Part shown: positions 1-9,010 of the stretch, in pieces
How the letters are laid out: each line of letters starts with the position of its first letter
Numbering within the stretch: the first letter of the stretch is position 1
Assembly (NCBI GenBank): GCA_910584575.1
Contig: CAJUBG010000003.1
Coordinates: 34,422 to 98,421 of the forward strand
Direction of reading: 5' to 3'
Source: an uncultured Dorea sp.
Lineage (GTDB): Bacteria > Bacillota > Clostridia > Lachnospirales > Lachnospiraceae
Length of the DNA stretch: 64,000 nucleotides
Position numbers and translations under genes: made by a program
Notes under the pieces: model-generated
Database searches by the model: none
The model's input: only the letters and a program-made list of their open reading frames with translations
Told to the model about the DNA's origin: nothing

Positions 1-1
1 T

Positions 2-571
2 ATGCTTCACGACGCCGTACTGGTATTTGAGATGAACGGTACGGACTTCTTGAGAAGATTTATTCAATCCAATGTCGCCGAACAGATTGAAAACGGCAAT
101 CCCAAATACATTGCGGGAAAAAGCGGCTTGGAATTGTTTCTGGAGGTCATGGAGAATACCACCGGACAATTCTGCAATGCCGAACTTGTTGAAAGCTATG
201 ACCGCAGCGATGTGTATTGGGCAGGCTGGATGCTGACACATTATCAATGGTACTCTGCTTACACTTTTAAGAGTATACTGGATACGATTCCTTACGGTGA
301 GCTTATCGGACTTTACGGAACGCTTCACGAAGCGGATATTCAAAAGAGTTACGAAGTTCTCGACGCTCATTTTTCACAAAGCGAGAGCAAGCTGAAAACA
401 GCCAGGAAGCATTGCGGATTAACACAGGAGACACTTGCTAATAAATCTGGTGTCTCACTCAATACCATCCGTGCATACGAACGGAAAAGCAAAGACTTGG
501 ATAAGGCTCAGTTTGATATTGTGATGCGTCTTTCCAAAGCCTTAAGGTGCGATGTGTCTGAATTACTTTAG
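2..571 (+). CDS. Helix-turn-helix (XRE-type) protein, 5' end cut by window edge
   Basis: The frame is open from base 2 and no ribosome binding site can be seen, so the true start may lie before the window. The visible protein is 189 aa. Residues 1-125 are a mixed alpha/beta region I cannot assign. Residues 130-189 form an XRE/Cro-type helix-turn-helix, with the core LTQETLANKSGVSLNTIRAY followed by a helix rich in charged residues. Similar proteins in Clostridia occur in small accessory or toxin-antitoxin-like operons. The HTH assignment is secure, but the regulated target is unknown. The next gene downstream is a broken ATPase, so this stretch looks like accessory DNA in decay. Confidence 0.75.
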   Translation: MLHDAVLVFEMNGTDFLRRFIQSNVAEQIENGNPKYIAGKSGLELFLEVMENTTGQFCNAELVESYDRSDVYWAGWMLTHYQWYSAYTFKSILDTIPYGELIGLYGTLHEADIQKSYEVLDAHFSQSESKLKTARKHCGLTQETLANKSGVSLNTIRAYERKSKDLDKAQFDIVMRLSKALRCDVSELL

Positions 572-634
572 ATTTGTTTTAGTGAAATCTATTTAGCATA
601 ATAGTATACTTTAATAAAAAGAAGGTGGAAAACA

Positions 635-1832
635 TGACAGTGTCAAAAAAGCATTTTAATACTACAGGTAAATGTTATCCGAGCGAACATTATATGGTTG
701 ATATTCACAATCAATTATCAAACTCCAAAAGATGGTATCACGAGGCGACTATTTCTGCATGAATCGGGCCAGACAGTACGGAAAGACGACAACGCTTTCC
801 CTGCTAAAAGAATCTCTTGAGGATGAATACACTATATTTTCGATTAGTTTTGAGGGAATCTGGACAGTCGTTTATGAATCTGACGAAGCATTGGCCTATG
901 CATTTCTGTGCCTTCTAAATGATTGTCTAACATACAACGAAGTAAAACATGTGTCAGAACCTTAAAAAGATTTGATTTCAGATACAGCCGCCCATACGGC
1001 AGAGAGTTTTTCTCTAATTAAACTATCCCGTCTGATTTCTCAGCTCTGTAACGTCTCTGCCAAACCGGTTATTTTATTCATTGATGAAGCAGACCAGGCA
1101 GGAAACAATAAATCGTTCCTGGAATTCCTGGGTCTGCTTCGGGATAAATATCTGAAGCGGCGTGAGCGTCCAACGTTCTGGTCGGTGATTCTTGCAAGTG
1201 TATATGACATAAAAAATCTGAAATTAAAGCTGCGTCCACAGGAAGATCATCAGTACAACAGTCCATGGAATATTGCCGCAGATTTTGATATTGATATGAA
1301 TTTTACAAGAACCGATATTGAGGGTATGCTTATTTCTTATGAAAATGACTATCATACCGGAATGGATATCAGATTAATGGCTGGATTAATGTATGATTAT
1401 ACATCCGGTTATCCTTTCTTGGTGAGCCGTCTATGCAAAATTATAGATGAAAAAATATGTGAAAAGGATACATTTCCTGATAAAAGCTCTGCATGGAGTA
1501 AAGACGGTTTTCAGGAGGCACTAAGAGTATTGTTATCTGAAGCTAATACATTATTTGACGATATGCGTAAGAAGCTCTCTGATAATCCGCACCTGAAAAA
1601 GATGTTATATGAGCTTTTATATGAAGGTCAGACATTTCTTTATAATACGGATGATAATGTATTGGATATTGCTGAAATGTTCGGTTATATCAGAAACGAT
1701 AATGGGAAGGTTATGGTAGCTAACCGCATTTTTGAGACACGTTTATACAATCTTTTTATTTCCGAAGAAAGGATGCGTATAGTATTAAGAAATAATACCT
1801 ATTCAAAAGCGGCGCATATTCCTATGGCTTAA
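635..1832 (+). pseudogene. Broken AAA-family ATPase (AAA-ATPase-like family)
   Basis: A start codon at 635 follows AAGGTGG and opens with MTVSKKHFNTTGKCYPSEHY, the usual N-terminus of this clostridial family, but the frame ends after about 42 codons. The protein resumes in another frame near 735 with the P-loop-like RARQYGKTTT. It is interrupted by an in-frame TAA at 963-965 and then continues to 1832 with the Walker B segment VILFIDEADQ. The stretch between the two motifs is also shorter than I expect, which suggests an internal deletion. At least one frameshift (about 720-735) and one stop are needed to explain this. A functional protein is unlikely. No nuclease domain is present, unlike the ATPase inside the Jet operon. 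Confidence 0.8.
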
Positions 1833-1924
1833 GGGACAAAGTTCACTAACCCGCAGTACGCGCATTACAGTGTGTCTTTTGAGTATAAGAATACATGCCG
1901 CTTTACGCATTGATTCTGTCATAT

Positions 1925-2095
1925 TTACTTTAAAGTTATATCTTCTGCGTTTACTCCTAAAGAAGATAGTTTAGCAACTGTAACTTTAATGAAATAATCT
2001 AACATTTCATTTTCATGATTACCATTAGCCCTTTTAATCTGTTGCAATTCTGTATATCTGTCAATAGTTGATGTGATTAATTCTTTTTCAGTCAT
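1925..2095 (-). CDS. Small protein, 56 aa, function unknown
   Basis: The minus strand from 2095 encodes 56 residues beginning MTEKELITSTIDRYTELQQI and ending EDITLK, with an AGGTG Shine-Dalgarno about 6-8 bases upstream. The composition is charged and predicted mostly helical, and the frame is not antisense to another gene. It resembles short hypothetical proteins of clostridial accessory regions, but I cannot name a family. The remaining sequence between 1833 and 2248 shows no other gene. Confidence 0.5.
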   Translation of the reverse strand: MTEKELITSTIDRYTELQQIKRANGNHENEMLDYFIKVTVAKLSSLGVNAEDITLK

Positions 2096-2248
2096 AAATG
2101 CACCTGCTTTCTGATAAATATTGCTACCGTTTATTTAATAAATTTATTATAGCAACTGATGATTTAGATGTAAAGCCTTATTAGATTATCAAATCGGTGA
2201 CTTTCAGCCTATAAAGTCGGATAAGAAATATGTGAATAGTATTACATA

Positions 2249-2281
2249 AAAAGACCCTGGAGGATATTCCAAGGTCTTTTT
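2249..2281 (-). terminator. Intrinsic terminator after the first surface-protein gene
   Basis: AAAAAGACC pairs with GGTCTTTTT around a short interior, directly past the stop codon of the minus-strand surface-protein gene. The arms supply the U-tract, so it could work in both directions. Confidence 0.75.
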
Positions 2282-2297
2282 ACGTATGTTTTATGAG

Positions 2298-5200
2298 TTA
2301 GTGTTTCTTCTTTCCGTTCCCTTTCTTTGATTTTATCTGTATGCCCGCGATAACTGCGATACATGCAACTGCCAGTACAATCCAGACAACCATCTTGCTG
2401 GTGTCACCTGTCTTTGGCAGGAGAGTAGCTGCGGCAGAACGGATAGCGTCGGCTACGGAAGCAGTACCATTTGAACCATTATTACCTGATGCTGAACCAT
2501 CTCCAGTAGTTCCGTTTGTACCAGAACCATCTCTAGGTGTAACACCGTCATCACCTGTACCAGACGGGTCTGTCGGATCTTGGGCATTCGGATCATCAGG
2601 ATTGGTGGGATCTTGGTTATTCGGATCATCAGGATTGGTCGGATCTTGATTATTTGGATCGTCAGGATCAGTCGTGCCGTCACCTACATTATTACTAAAC
2701 GGTCCATCCTCCTCAGCAGCCGTCCAGGCAATCGCAATAGGTGAAGCACTGGAAAGGGTAAACTGAAGTCCATTTGGAGTTTTTGTGATATCTTTCCCGA
2801 CTCTGTCTTCTATTTTTCCAATAGATTCCCCTTCTTCAAACATATGAACCAGAACAAAATCATTCGATTCCATATCGGTGCCTTCCGGATAATCTATGGT
2901 AAATGTGTAACCTTCCTCCGGAAAATCATTTGCAGTAGCCCTTCGAGGATCGTCATAACCAACTACAGCTTCTACGAGGAAATCGTAGTATACCATTTTA
3001 GCTTCATCTTCAAACGTCTTATAGTTACCGATAAAACGAAGCCTGGTACACAATAACTGGCCAATTCTGTCGCTTATCCCTTCTCTGGAAAGATCCGGAT
3101 TTGTTTCTTCTTCCTTTAGCCTATTAGCAATCGTTGCTTCCAGATTAGGCGTAATGTTATTTTTTTTTGTTTCCTCTCCGTTTCGAGCAAATATTCTTGG
3201 ATTTTTAGCATAACTTAATTTGGGTGTCAATACAATCTGCGTAAGTGCAATAGGTTCTAAGACGCGAGGGGTCATTTCATTATCGACATGGATAGCAATC
3301 GCCTTAATGGTTGCTTTCAATGTTCCGTTCGTATCAACCGGAAAAGCGCCCTGATACAATGTGCCGTTGCTGGTTGTCGGATCCTCAGGTATTTCCTCGC
3401 CCGTTGCCATCGTATAATATATCTGCAGCTTATCCGCTATATCTTTATCCACATCTGCCTTGAACTGGAGTGAAGCAGTTGTTGTGTTGACAAAAGAATA
3501 TGGGTCTTTGTCGGTTGGCGATGAAAGCTTCAACTCAAGCTCAGGTATTTGAGGTAACAGTCTTGAAAATACAACGTTTTCGCTTATTTTTGGTTCCCAA
3601 TTACCCCAGTAAGCAATCGCTCTGACAGTAGTATCTTTCTTATAGAGGCCGTTTTCACTCTCAACCAAAGTTTCGTTCTTATGCTTGGAAATTGTAAATG
3701 GTTCGCCCTTCGTATATGGGATACTCTCTTTGGTAGGCTCTGTTCCGTCCAACGTATAGTAGATTTCTGCATCAGGTGTCTCACATTCAATCTGAACCTT
3801 GGCTGATTCGATATATTCATGATCATTTACTATACCACTGTTAGCAGCTTCTTCATCCTCAGTTTTGTTATCGTTGTAAAAAGATATCTTAAGCTCTTTT
3901 ACATATAAAGGCTCTGTAGTAGCTTTAAGTTGATCTGTTATTTCAGTTGTATTACTTGGTTTACGAGTATCTGTTATCTTATATCTGACATATGCAACAT
4001 ACGTAGTAGAAGATTCGCTGGTGGTTATTTTGTTAAGATTAGGGGCATTGTTTCCAACAGGTTGATAGTCTGTGTACTCAAGTTTCTCTGGATCTACCTC
4101 TTTTCCTTCCTTAACAATACAGTATTCTACAACCTTGGCGGAATCATATTCCTCAGGCTGTTCTAAATAGATGGCAGAGGACTCGCCGCTTGGATCTTTT
4201 TCTGCACGAAGGGTAAATCCTTCCGGTCCATTTCCTCCATCAAGAAGCCCAATCTTATCAATAAGTTCTGCCGTTTCGCTGGCCGCAATATTTTTGGGGT
4301 CAGCCGGTGACGCTAATGAGCGAGCTTGGAAAGTATATTCTCCAAAAAAGTACTTGTCTTTTTCATCCTTAGGAATATCAAATGTATAAGTAAGGCCGTT
4401 ATCTGTACTTAAAACGGGCTGCCATGCAGCATCTTCGGTACTATTTCCATCGTCAGACGGTTTTTTCATCCGACATTCATATGATAAATCTTGATATCTT
4501 GTATCTTCCGGATCTTCTGGATCTGCTTTAATTGTCAACGTATATGTGTATTTGCCTGTCTTATCATCTGGCTCGCCAGATAATACGGGTTTTTTAGGTG
4601 CGAATGGGTTGATAGTCACATCGGGGACGGTTAAAGTTTTCCCTATATATGATTCATCCAGGGAATAGTTTTTCCCTTTATCTCCTCTTAAGATAAGATC
4701 CTCTACCTTTTTAAATGTAATAGTATTATATGTTCCGACATTCTTTGCTTCATTGCCTTCTGAATCAAGAAGCATAACCATAGTGCCAGGGCTAAGTTCA
4801 ACATAATCTATATCTTTTGGAAAAACATTTAATTTGATGCCAGTCAGTTCGATATCAGAAGTAGTATCATAGTCCTTCTCAGTCTTTGTAGACAACGATC
4901 TTTCATCAATAGTTATTGGTTTGGGTGTAATTGTAAAATCAACCTTTTTTTCGCCTCTGTCCCCCTTGTAATTTCCGATACCTGTTATAATGTAAGTATA
5001 TGTGCCTACATCTTTTGGTTCTAAAACATTTACGGTATAATCAGTATCTTTGATTAAAGGAGTTGATGATCCTTCAAGCGTTACTGTCGGATTCAGTAAA
5101 TATGGCTCGCCCTTATATTCTGCCGTAAATTTATCTGTTTCAGGACCTAGTATGGTATCTCCCGTCTCTCCTTCTAAAGTTACGGTAGCGTTATCAATCG

Positions 5201-7004
5201 GAATAGCGGTAATCTCAAAATTTTTTGTAGTAGAACCTGTAAGGTTTTTCTGACCCTCAATCGTAATAGTTGCAGGAGTTCCATTGCTGACATTTACAGC
5301 ATTTTCATAGACAGCAGTATAGTTTTCTGCACCTATAGGTTCACCATCAAATGTTATGGTCAATGGAGGATTATGCTCATTCCCATCATAAGTTTTATCA
5401 GGAATGTCGGCAATCGTACACTCTCCAATGTTCCTTTTAGATACTTTTATAGTAATCTTGAAATACGTTGATGAAGGATATTTCGGATTCGTACATTCTA
5501 TTGTATATGTTCCCTGATCTATCATCTCATTTTTAGGAACAGGACGGTCGTTGCGCTTTACGGTTTTAATCCAGTCGCCAGGACTGTCTATTTCATAAGA
5601 CTCTGTTTTACCTCCCACAGTAATGGGACGCTTGCCATCCTTATATTTAAGTTTGAATGCATCTTCTGTTAAACTCTTAGCAGTATATTTTAAGTTTAAT
5701 TCGTCAGAAGAAAGAAGATCTTCTTTTATTAAAACTACTTTCTTTTTGATGTTCTGGTCAACTGCCCCCATAATATCGTCAGATGATGCTATCTCTTTTA
5801 ATAGATTTCTGTTAATAATGCTATTGGAATCATCACCTTTGATTGACCCTGAAACAAATATATACTCCTTGCTTGTATTTCCAGAAGGAATTATAAGTAA
5901 AGAGGCTTTATCTTGAAAGACTAATTCTTCATTCTCAAGTACATCCTTTTTTAGAGACGCATTTCCATATACGTCGCCTGTACGCAAAACCTTTTTGTTT
6001 GTAGTCGCTTCTTTATTCCATACAATCCCGCTAAAACCCTCTTTGAAGGTATCCTCGGTCAGTTCATTTGTCACAATATCAGTACTTCCGTTTCCTGATT
6101 CTAAGATTGGACAATCAATGCCGCTTCCTTGACTCATTCCATTTTTACCTTCGCCGCCATATGCAATAATCTCTCCGCCGGAAAGTGTAGTTTTTGCGTA
6201 AGAGTCAGAACTTCCACTGGCATATTCACGATAAGATTTTCCGCCATAACCAATACCTGAACCACTGGGATAAGATTCCATTCCATGAGCCGCAGAAGCG
6301 CTTTGACCGCCTATGGCTGTTACCTTACCACCAGTAATTGTAATATTGCCGATAGCGCCTTCTGAACCGCAACCGATACCCGCGGCTGAAATCCCGCCAG
6401 TAGCTTCTATTGTACCGCTGTTAATCGTAATATCACCATGAGCGCTTGCGCTTTGACCGCCGATACCCGCGCCAGTATCGCCGCCTTTGGCAGTAAGTTT
6501 ATTGGAAAGAGCGCCATCTTTACTCTCGATAATAATCGAGCTACCGTCCTCTACATAAATACCCGCAGAACCTTTAGCGCCTTCTAAAGAATTTGTTCCT
6601 TCTAAAATAAGAGTTACCTCTGCTTTATTTTGAATCGTTAATGCCGGACCGCTGGAGGATTTAATCTTTACATTTCTCAATGTAACTGTATGAGAAACCT
6701 TTTTAGAAGGATTACCAGTGTCAGGGCTGTCTCCAGGTGCACCACCTATTACAATAGTGTGGTTGTTCTCTGGCGCTGCATCTGTTGCAGTAATAATATG
6801 CCCGTTACATTCATTATTAAGACAGTCATAACTATTGTTACTATCATTCTCATCCTCATAATAATCAAAAATTTGTACAGGCCCATCCTTTGCATCGTGC
6901 TCTGTGGGAGAAGCAGCCGCATTTGCCATTGATGGGAAATATAGAAATGTCGTAAATGCAGCTAAATACATGGCCAAAGAGGCTAGTTTCTTTCTTCGCA
7001 TCAT
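2298..7004 (-). CDS. Large LPKTGD cell-wall-anchored surface protein with Gly-rich beta-repeats, Ig-like and chitobiase-type domains
   Basis: This 1568-aa protein starts with a signal peptide (MMRRKK, hydrophobic core, cleavage after about SMANA, residue 29). Residues of about 65-240 carry repeated AGIGG and ITGGKVTAIGG units typical of a right-handed beta-helix or carbohydrate-binding-like region. Middle modules contain KTYDGN motifs as in MBG/YDG bacterial Ig-like domains. At about residue 1080 the motif YYTLDGTEPT marks a chitobiase/hexosaminidase C-terminal-type domain. A Pro-Asp-Asn-Gln repeat spacer follows, then the sortase signal LPKTGD at about 1527, a hydrophobic span and a Lys-rich tail. 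It should be linked to peptidoglycan by a sortase encoded elsewhere. The start follows AGAAAGGAT. It is paralogous to the protein at 10415. The ligand is unknown, and adhesion or glycan binding is an inference. Confidence 0.85.
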   Translation of the reverse strand: MMRRKKLASLAMYLAAFTTFLYFPSMANAAASPTEHDAKDGPVQIFDYYEDENDSNNSYDCLNNECNGHIITATDAAPENNHTIVIGGAPGDSPDTGNPSKKVSHTVTLRNVKIKSSSGPALTIQNKAEVTLILEGTNSLEGAKGSAGIYVEDGSSIIIESKDGALSNKLTAKGGDTGAGIGGQSASAHGDITINSGTIEATGGISAAGIGCGSEGAIGNITITGGKVTAIGGQSASAAHGMESYPSGSGIGYGGKSYREYASGSSDSYAKTTLSGGEIIAYGGEGKNGMSQGSGIDCPILESGNGSTDIVTNELTEDTFKEGFSGIVWNKEATTNKKVLRTGDVYGNASLKKDVLENEELVFQDKASLLIIPSGNTSKEYIFVSGSIKGDDSNSIINRNLLKEIASSDDIMGAVDQNIKKKVVLIKEDLLSSDELNLKYTAKSLTEDAFKLKYKDGKRPITVGGKTESYEIDSPGDWIKTVKRNDRPVPKNEMIDQGTYTIECTNPKYPSSTYFKITIKVSKRNIGECTIADIPDKTYDGNEHNPPLTITFDGEPIGAENYTAVYENAVNVSNGTPATITIEGQKNLTGSTTKNFEITAIPIDNATVTLEGETGDTILGPETDKFTAEYKGEPYLLNPTVTLEGSSTPLIKDTDYTVNVLEPKDVGTYTYIITGIGNYKGDRGEKKVDFTITPKPITIDERSLSTKTEKDYDTTSDIELTGIKLNVFPKDIDYVELSPGTMVMLLDSEGNEAKNVGTYNTITFKKVEDLILRGDKGKNYSLDESYIGKTLTVPDVTINPFAPKKPVLSGEPDDKTGKYTYTLTIKADPEDPEDTRYQDLSYECRMKKPSDDGNSTEDAAWQPVLSTDNGLTYTFDIPKDEKDKYFFGEYTFQARSLASPADPKNIAASETAELIDKIGLLDGGNGPEGFTLRAEKDPSGESSAIYLEQPEEYDSAKVVEYCIVKEGKEVDPEKLEYTDYQPVGNNAPNLNKITTSESSTTYVAYVRYKITDTRKPSNTTEITDQLKATTEPLYVKELKISFYNDNKTEDEEAANSGIVNDHEYIESAKVQIECETPDAEIYYTLDGTEPTKESIPYTKGEPFTISKHKNETLVESENGLYKKDTTVRAIAYWGNWEPKISENVVFSRLLPQIPELELKLSSPTDKDPYSFVNTTTASLQFKADVDKDIADKLQIYYTMATGEEIPEDPTTSNGTLYQGAFPVDTNGTLKATIKAIAIHVDNEMTPRVLEPIALTQIVLTPKLSYAKNPRIFARNGEETKKNNITPNLEATIANRLKEEETNPDLSREGISDRIGQLLCTRLRFIGNYKTFEDEAKMVYYDFLVEAVVGYDDPRRATANDFPEEGYTFTIDYPEGTDMESNDFVLVHMFEEGESIGKIEDRVGKDITKTPNGLQFTLSSASPIAIAWTAAEEDGPFSNNVGDGTTDPDDPNNQDPTNPDDPNNQDPTNPDDPNAQDPTDPSGTGDDGVTPRDGSGTNGTTGDGSASGNNGSNGTASVADAIRSAAATLLPKTGDTSKMVVWIVLAVACIAVIAGIQIKSKKGNGKKKH
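2560..2672. repeat. 36-bp in-frame tandem repeat coding the Pro-Asp cell-wall spacer
   Basis: About three imperfect 36-bp units encode repeats of the form DPTNPDDPNNQ in the wall-spanning spacer just before the LPKTGD signal. Copy number could change by slippage and alter stalk length. Confidence 0.7.
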
Positions 7005-7009
7005 ATCTA

Positions 7010-7071
7010 ATCCTTTCTAAAATTTATCATATTCTAGTACCTGAGATCTATTGGACAAATGGAATTTTGAC
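7010..7071 (-). promoter_or_regulatory. Leader shared with the paralogous surface-protein gene at 10415
   Basis: Read on the minus strand, this leader contains GTCAAAATTCCATTT (7057-7071). Fifteen bases after GTCAAA comes TAGATC, and then TGATAAATTTTAGAAAGGAT (7010-7029) just before the ATG. The gene at 10415 has the same blocks in the same order, with the same 15-base spacing to TAGATT. A conserved promoter plus ribosome binding region is the simplest reading. The sigma factor is uncertain. Confidence 0.5.
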
Positions 7072-7088
7072 CTTTAGATCGACCTTGA

Positions 7089-7151
7089 TATAAGTATACT
7101 TCAATTTTCCAGGAAGTTCAACGACTTTGTCCCCGATCAGGTATACTTATA
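7089..7151. promoter_or_regulatory. Perfect 11-bp inverted repeat upstream of the first surface-protein gene
   Basis: TATAAGTATAC (7089-7099) is repeated inverted as GTATACTTATA (7141-7151) with 41 bases between. It lies upstream of the conserved leader. The spacing suits a pair of operator half-sites or a looped regulatory element. The role is inferred from position only. Confidence 0.45.
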
Positions 7152-7634
7152 CATGGAAATTTTTGCTTCTAATGTCATTATATTCACACAGGTTGTCTGA
7201 AATATCTGACATTATGCAAGTTCTTAACTCTAATTATATCCGGAAATAAACTCCGATACCAACGCTCACCCGTCTGAGCATACGCGCCACCCCCTATTCC
7301 ATCTTTTCGGTTTTTTCCAGATATCAACACCGGTATTCCGGTAAAATTTGTCTATCTTCAACGCAACTCCACCTCTTTCCATGATACAATTTAGATTCTG
7401 CCCCGTATCGCCTAAAAAGAGCGTCTTATAATATATCGTCAAAAAAAGGATTTTGATTATACAACTTACGCAGATGTTTAAAGTTTTATGTGGAAGATAT
7501 GTTTACTATAAAAGAGATGGCTAAAGTGTTACAATTTTTGTTTTGTGGGAAAAATGTATCCTGTAATTAAAATTTGCATATGCTATAATGCCCCATCAGG
7601 CAAAGAAATGTGGAGAATTCCATGTAGGCAAAAA
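7152..7634. other. AT-rich intergenic region without a recognisable gene
   Basis: No convincing coding sequence was found. A 23-codon reading frame at about 7500 (MFTIKEMAKV at its start) has only a weak ribosome site and resembles the beginning of a regulator, possibly a remnant. No riboswitch motif was recognised. Confidence 0.4.
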
Positions 7635-7675
7635 AAGAATCCCCGCCCTTAATGGCATACAGTCCGGGGATTCTT
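7635..7675. terminator. Bidirectional intrinsic terminator
   Basis: AAGAATCCCCG (7635-7645) pairs perfectly with CGGGGATTCTT (7665-7675), with an A-run before and a T-run after. It ends the minus-strand gene at 7789 and isolates the surface-protein promoter region. Confidence 0.85.
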
Positions 7676-7788
7676 ATTTTTTTATAGTAGTAAAGCGTCC
7701 ACTAGCGTGCTGTCTGGCCATTTGCTGATGAGTTGGCAAACGACACCTGCTACGTACAGTCACAATAAGCTACATGCTTTAGCATTAC

Positions 7789-8220
7789 TTATAAATATTT
7801 CTTCATATCTTCCATCATTTTTTCCTCACATTTCACCAGCTTTTTTGCCAAAGAGATGCTGTCATGTGACGCGTCAGGACATTTATTCATACACTCACTG
7901 ATGGATTGAATCCCCATGTTACAGCCATTCATCAAAATTTTGGCAATCTGTGCGCTGTCATCTTTAATCATCAACTTCATCTCGGTTGTAATCCAAGAAA
8001 ATGCAGATGCAATCTTATCTGGCTGCTGTTCACTCTCCCCCATCTCTTTGAGCTGTTTTGAAGATTCTTCTTCCAGCTTCTTATGCTGGTCTTTGTATGT
8101 TGTCAAAGTCTGTTCTAACTCCGCATTCATCAGAAAATCTTTAAGACGGTCCATACTATTGAGTGCCATCTTACATCCTGCATTACATTCCTTCAAAAGT
8201 GTAACTGTCTGTTTGTCCAT
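7789..8220 (-). CDS. Small helical protein, possibly DUF2383/ferritin-like
   Basis: The 143-aa protein has no signal peptide or membrane span. It reads as a bundle of long amphipathic helices, beginning MDKQTVTLLKECNAGCKMAL and with CNMGIQSISECMNKCP in the second half. Several cysteines recur. The layout (four helices, a central charged coiled segment at about 45-65) resembles DUF2383 ferritin-like proteins found in Clostridia, but I cannot confirm metal ligands. The start is supported by GGAGG eight bases before the ATG. It is monocistronic, ended by the terminator at 7635-7675. A stress-related role is speculation. Confidence 0.6.
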   Translation of the reverse strand: MDKQTVTLLKECNAGCKMALNSMDRLKDFLMNAELEQTLTTYKDQHKKLEEESSKQLKEMGESEQQPDKIASAFSWITTEMKLMIKDDSAQIAKILMNGCNMGIQSISECMNKCPDASHDSISLAKKLVKCEEKMMEDMKKYL

Positions 8221-8417
8221 ACTTTATGCCTCCATTATCTCTACTTTTTTATATAGTCTGTAAAAAATGACGGAAAATATACCTAAGGGCATGAATTACG
8301 GTAGTCATTTAAAAGTTTCTTGCAATAAAATACTGTAATCTTTTAGTGTAGAACACCATATTTTACAAAAAAAGACTGATAATTTATATAAATTGATGTT
8401 ATTCTACGACTAAAACC

Positions 8418-8457
8418 AAGGAGGGAGATGATATTTATGAAAGCATTTACCATATAA
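8418..8457 (+). other. Very short ORF behind a near-perfect Shine-Dalgarno
   Basis: AAGGAGGGAG is followed by ATG at 8428, and by an in-frame ATG at 8437, encoding only MIFMKAFTI before TAA at 8455-8457. It could be a leader peptide or the stump of a lost gene. It lies about 120 bases before the HTH gene at 8578. Confidence 0.3.
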
Positions 8458-8520
8458 TAATAGAAAAGTGCGGAAAAATTTGTTTCGTATAGGAACAATA
8501 CGTGTTCTTTAATGACACCT

Positions 8521-8537
8521 TTGGTAAAATATACCAA
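8521..8537. promoter_or_regulatory. Candidate autoregulatory operator
   Basis: TTGGTA and TACCAA flank a 5-base centre in a perfect inverted repeat, about 40 bases before the start of an XRE-type regulator. Self-repression through such a site is common in this family. The binding itself is inferred. Confidence 0.45.
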
Positions 8538-8577
8538 GAGACAAAAATTTACACCAAAATACAAAGGAGGAGAGCGT

Positions 8578-8928
8578 ATGGCTTTTGCTGAGAAACTCAA
8601 AGCATTACGTCTTGAAAACAAAATGACACAGGAAAATGTTGCTGAATGTGTGAATCTTTCACGTTCTACGATTGCAGGGTATGAATCCAAGAATCGACAG
8701 CCTTCTTACGACAAGCTGTCAGCATTTGTTAAACTTTTCCATGTGTCTATGGATGAACTTCTTGAGGATGACGAGCCCGTTTATACCGCAGCAGACGAAT
8801 CGCATAATCTGGAAGCCGAAGGGCGTGATTTTATGATGCGATTTCAACGTCTGCCGGAAAACTCAAAAAAGGCTTTGTTAGAGCATCTTCAGGAATTGGA
8901 AATTCAGGCTGGAATCAAAGAGACGTAG
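8578..8928 (+). CDS. XRE-family transcriptional regulator
   Basis: The 116-aa protein has an N-terminal helix-turn-helix. Residues of about 5-60 include NKMTQENVAECVNLSRSTIA and the usual YESKNRQPS third-helix region, followed by an acidic linker and a short helical C-terminus that may mediate dimerisation. The ATG at 8578 follows AAAGGAGG with ideal spacing. An upstream in-frame ATG at 8512 lacks a ribosome site and would place coding sequence over the candidate operator at 8521-8537, so I prefer 8578. It stands alone between a short ORF and a convergent nuclease gene. Confidence 0.85.
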   Translation: MAFAEKLKALRLENKMTQENVAECVNLSRSTIAGYESKNRQPSYDKLSAFVKLFHVSMDELLEDDEPVYTAADESHNLEAEGRDFMMRFQRLPENSKKALLEHLQELEIQAGIKET

Positions 8929-8952
8929 TCCGAACTGCAAGTAATTAAAAAA

Positions 8953-8989
8953 GATGTCTGGTAAATTGTGGATAAATTTGCCAGACATC
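8953..8989 (-). terminator. Intrinsic terminator of the PD-(D/E)XK gene
   Basis: GATGTCTGG (8953-8961) pairs with CCAGACATC (8981-8989). On the minus strand a run of six T follows the stem, so it serves the gene at 9011-10186. The plus side lacks a good U-tract. Confidence 0.75.
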
Positions 8990-9010
8990 ATCCTTTGGTA
9001 GAATGATCCT

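Noticed and set aside
8484..8505. GAACA-ATACG-TGTTC as a possible LexA box
   Set aside because: The half-site spacing is seven bases between GAAC and GTTC, whereas the Firmicute LexA box has four.
8343..8690. 115-codon minus-strand frame across the HTH promoter
   Set aside because: It overlaps the HTH gene and its candidate operator, with no ribosome site or family resemblance.
8967..8975. Single perfect DnaA box TGTGGATAA
   Set aside because: It is isolated, in the loop of a terminator, and probably chance.
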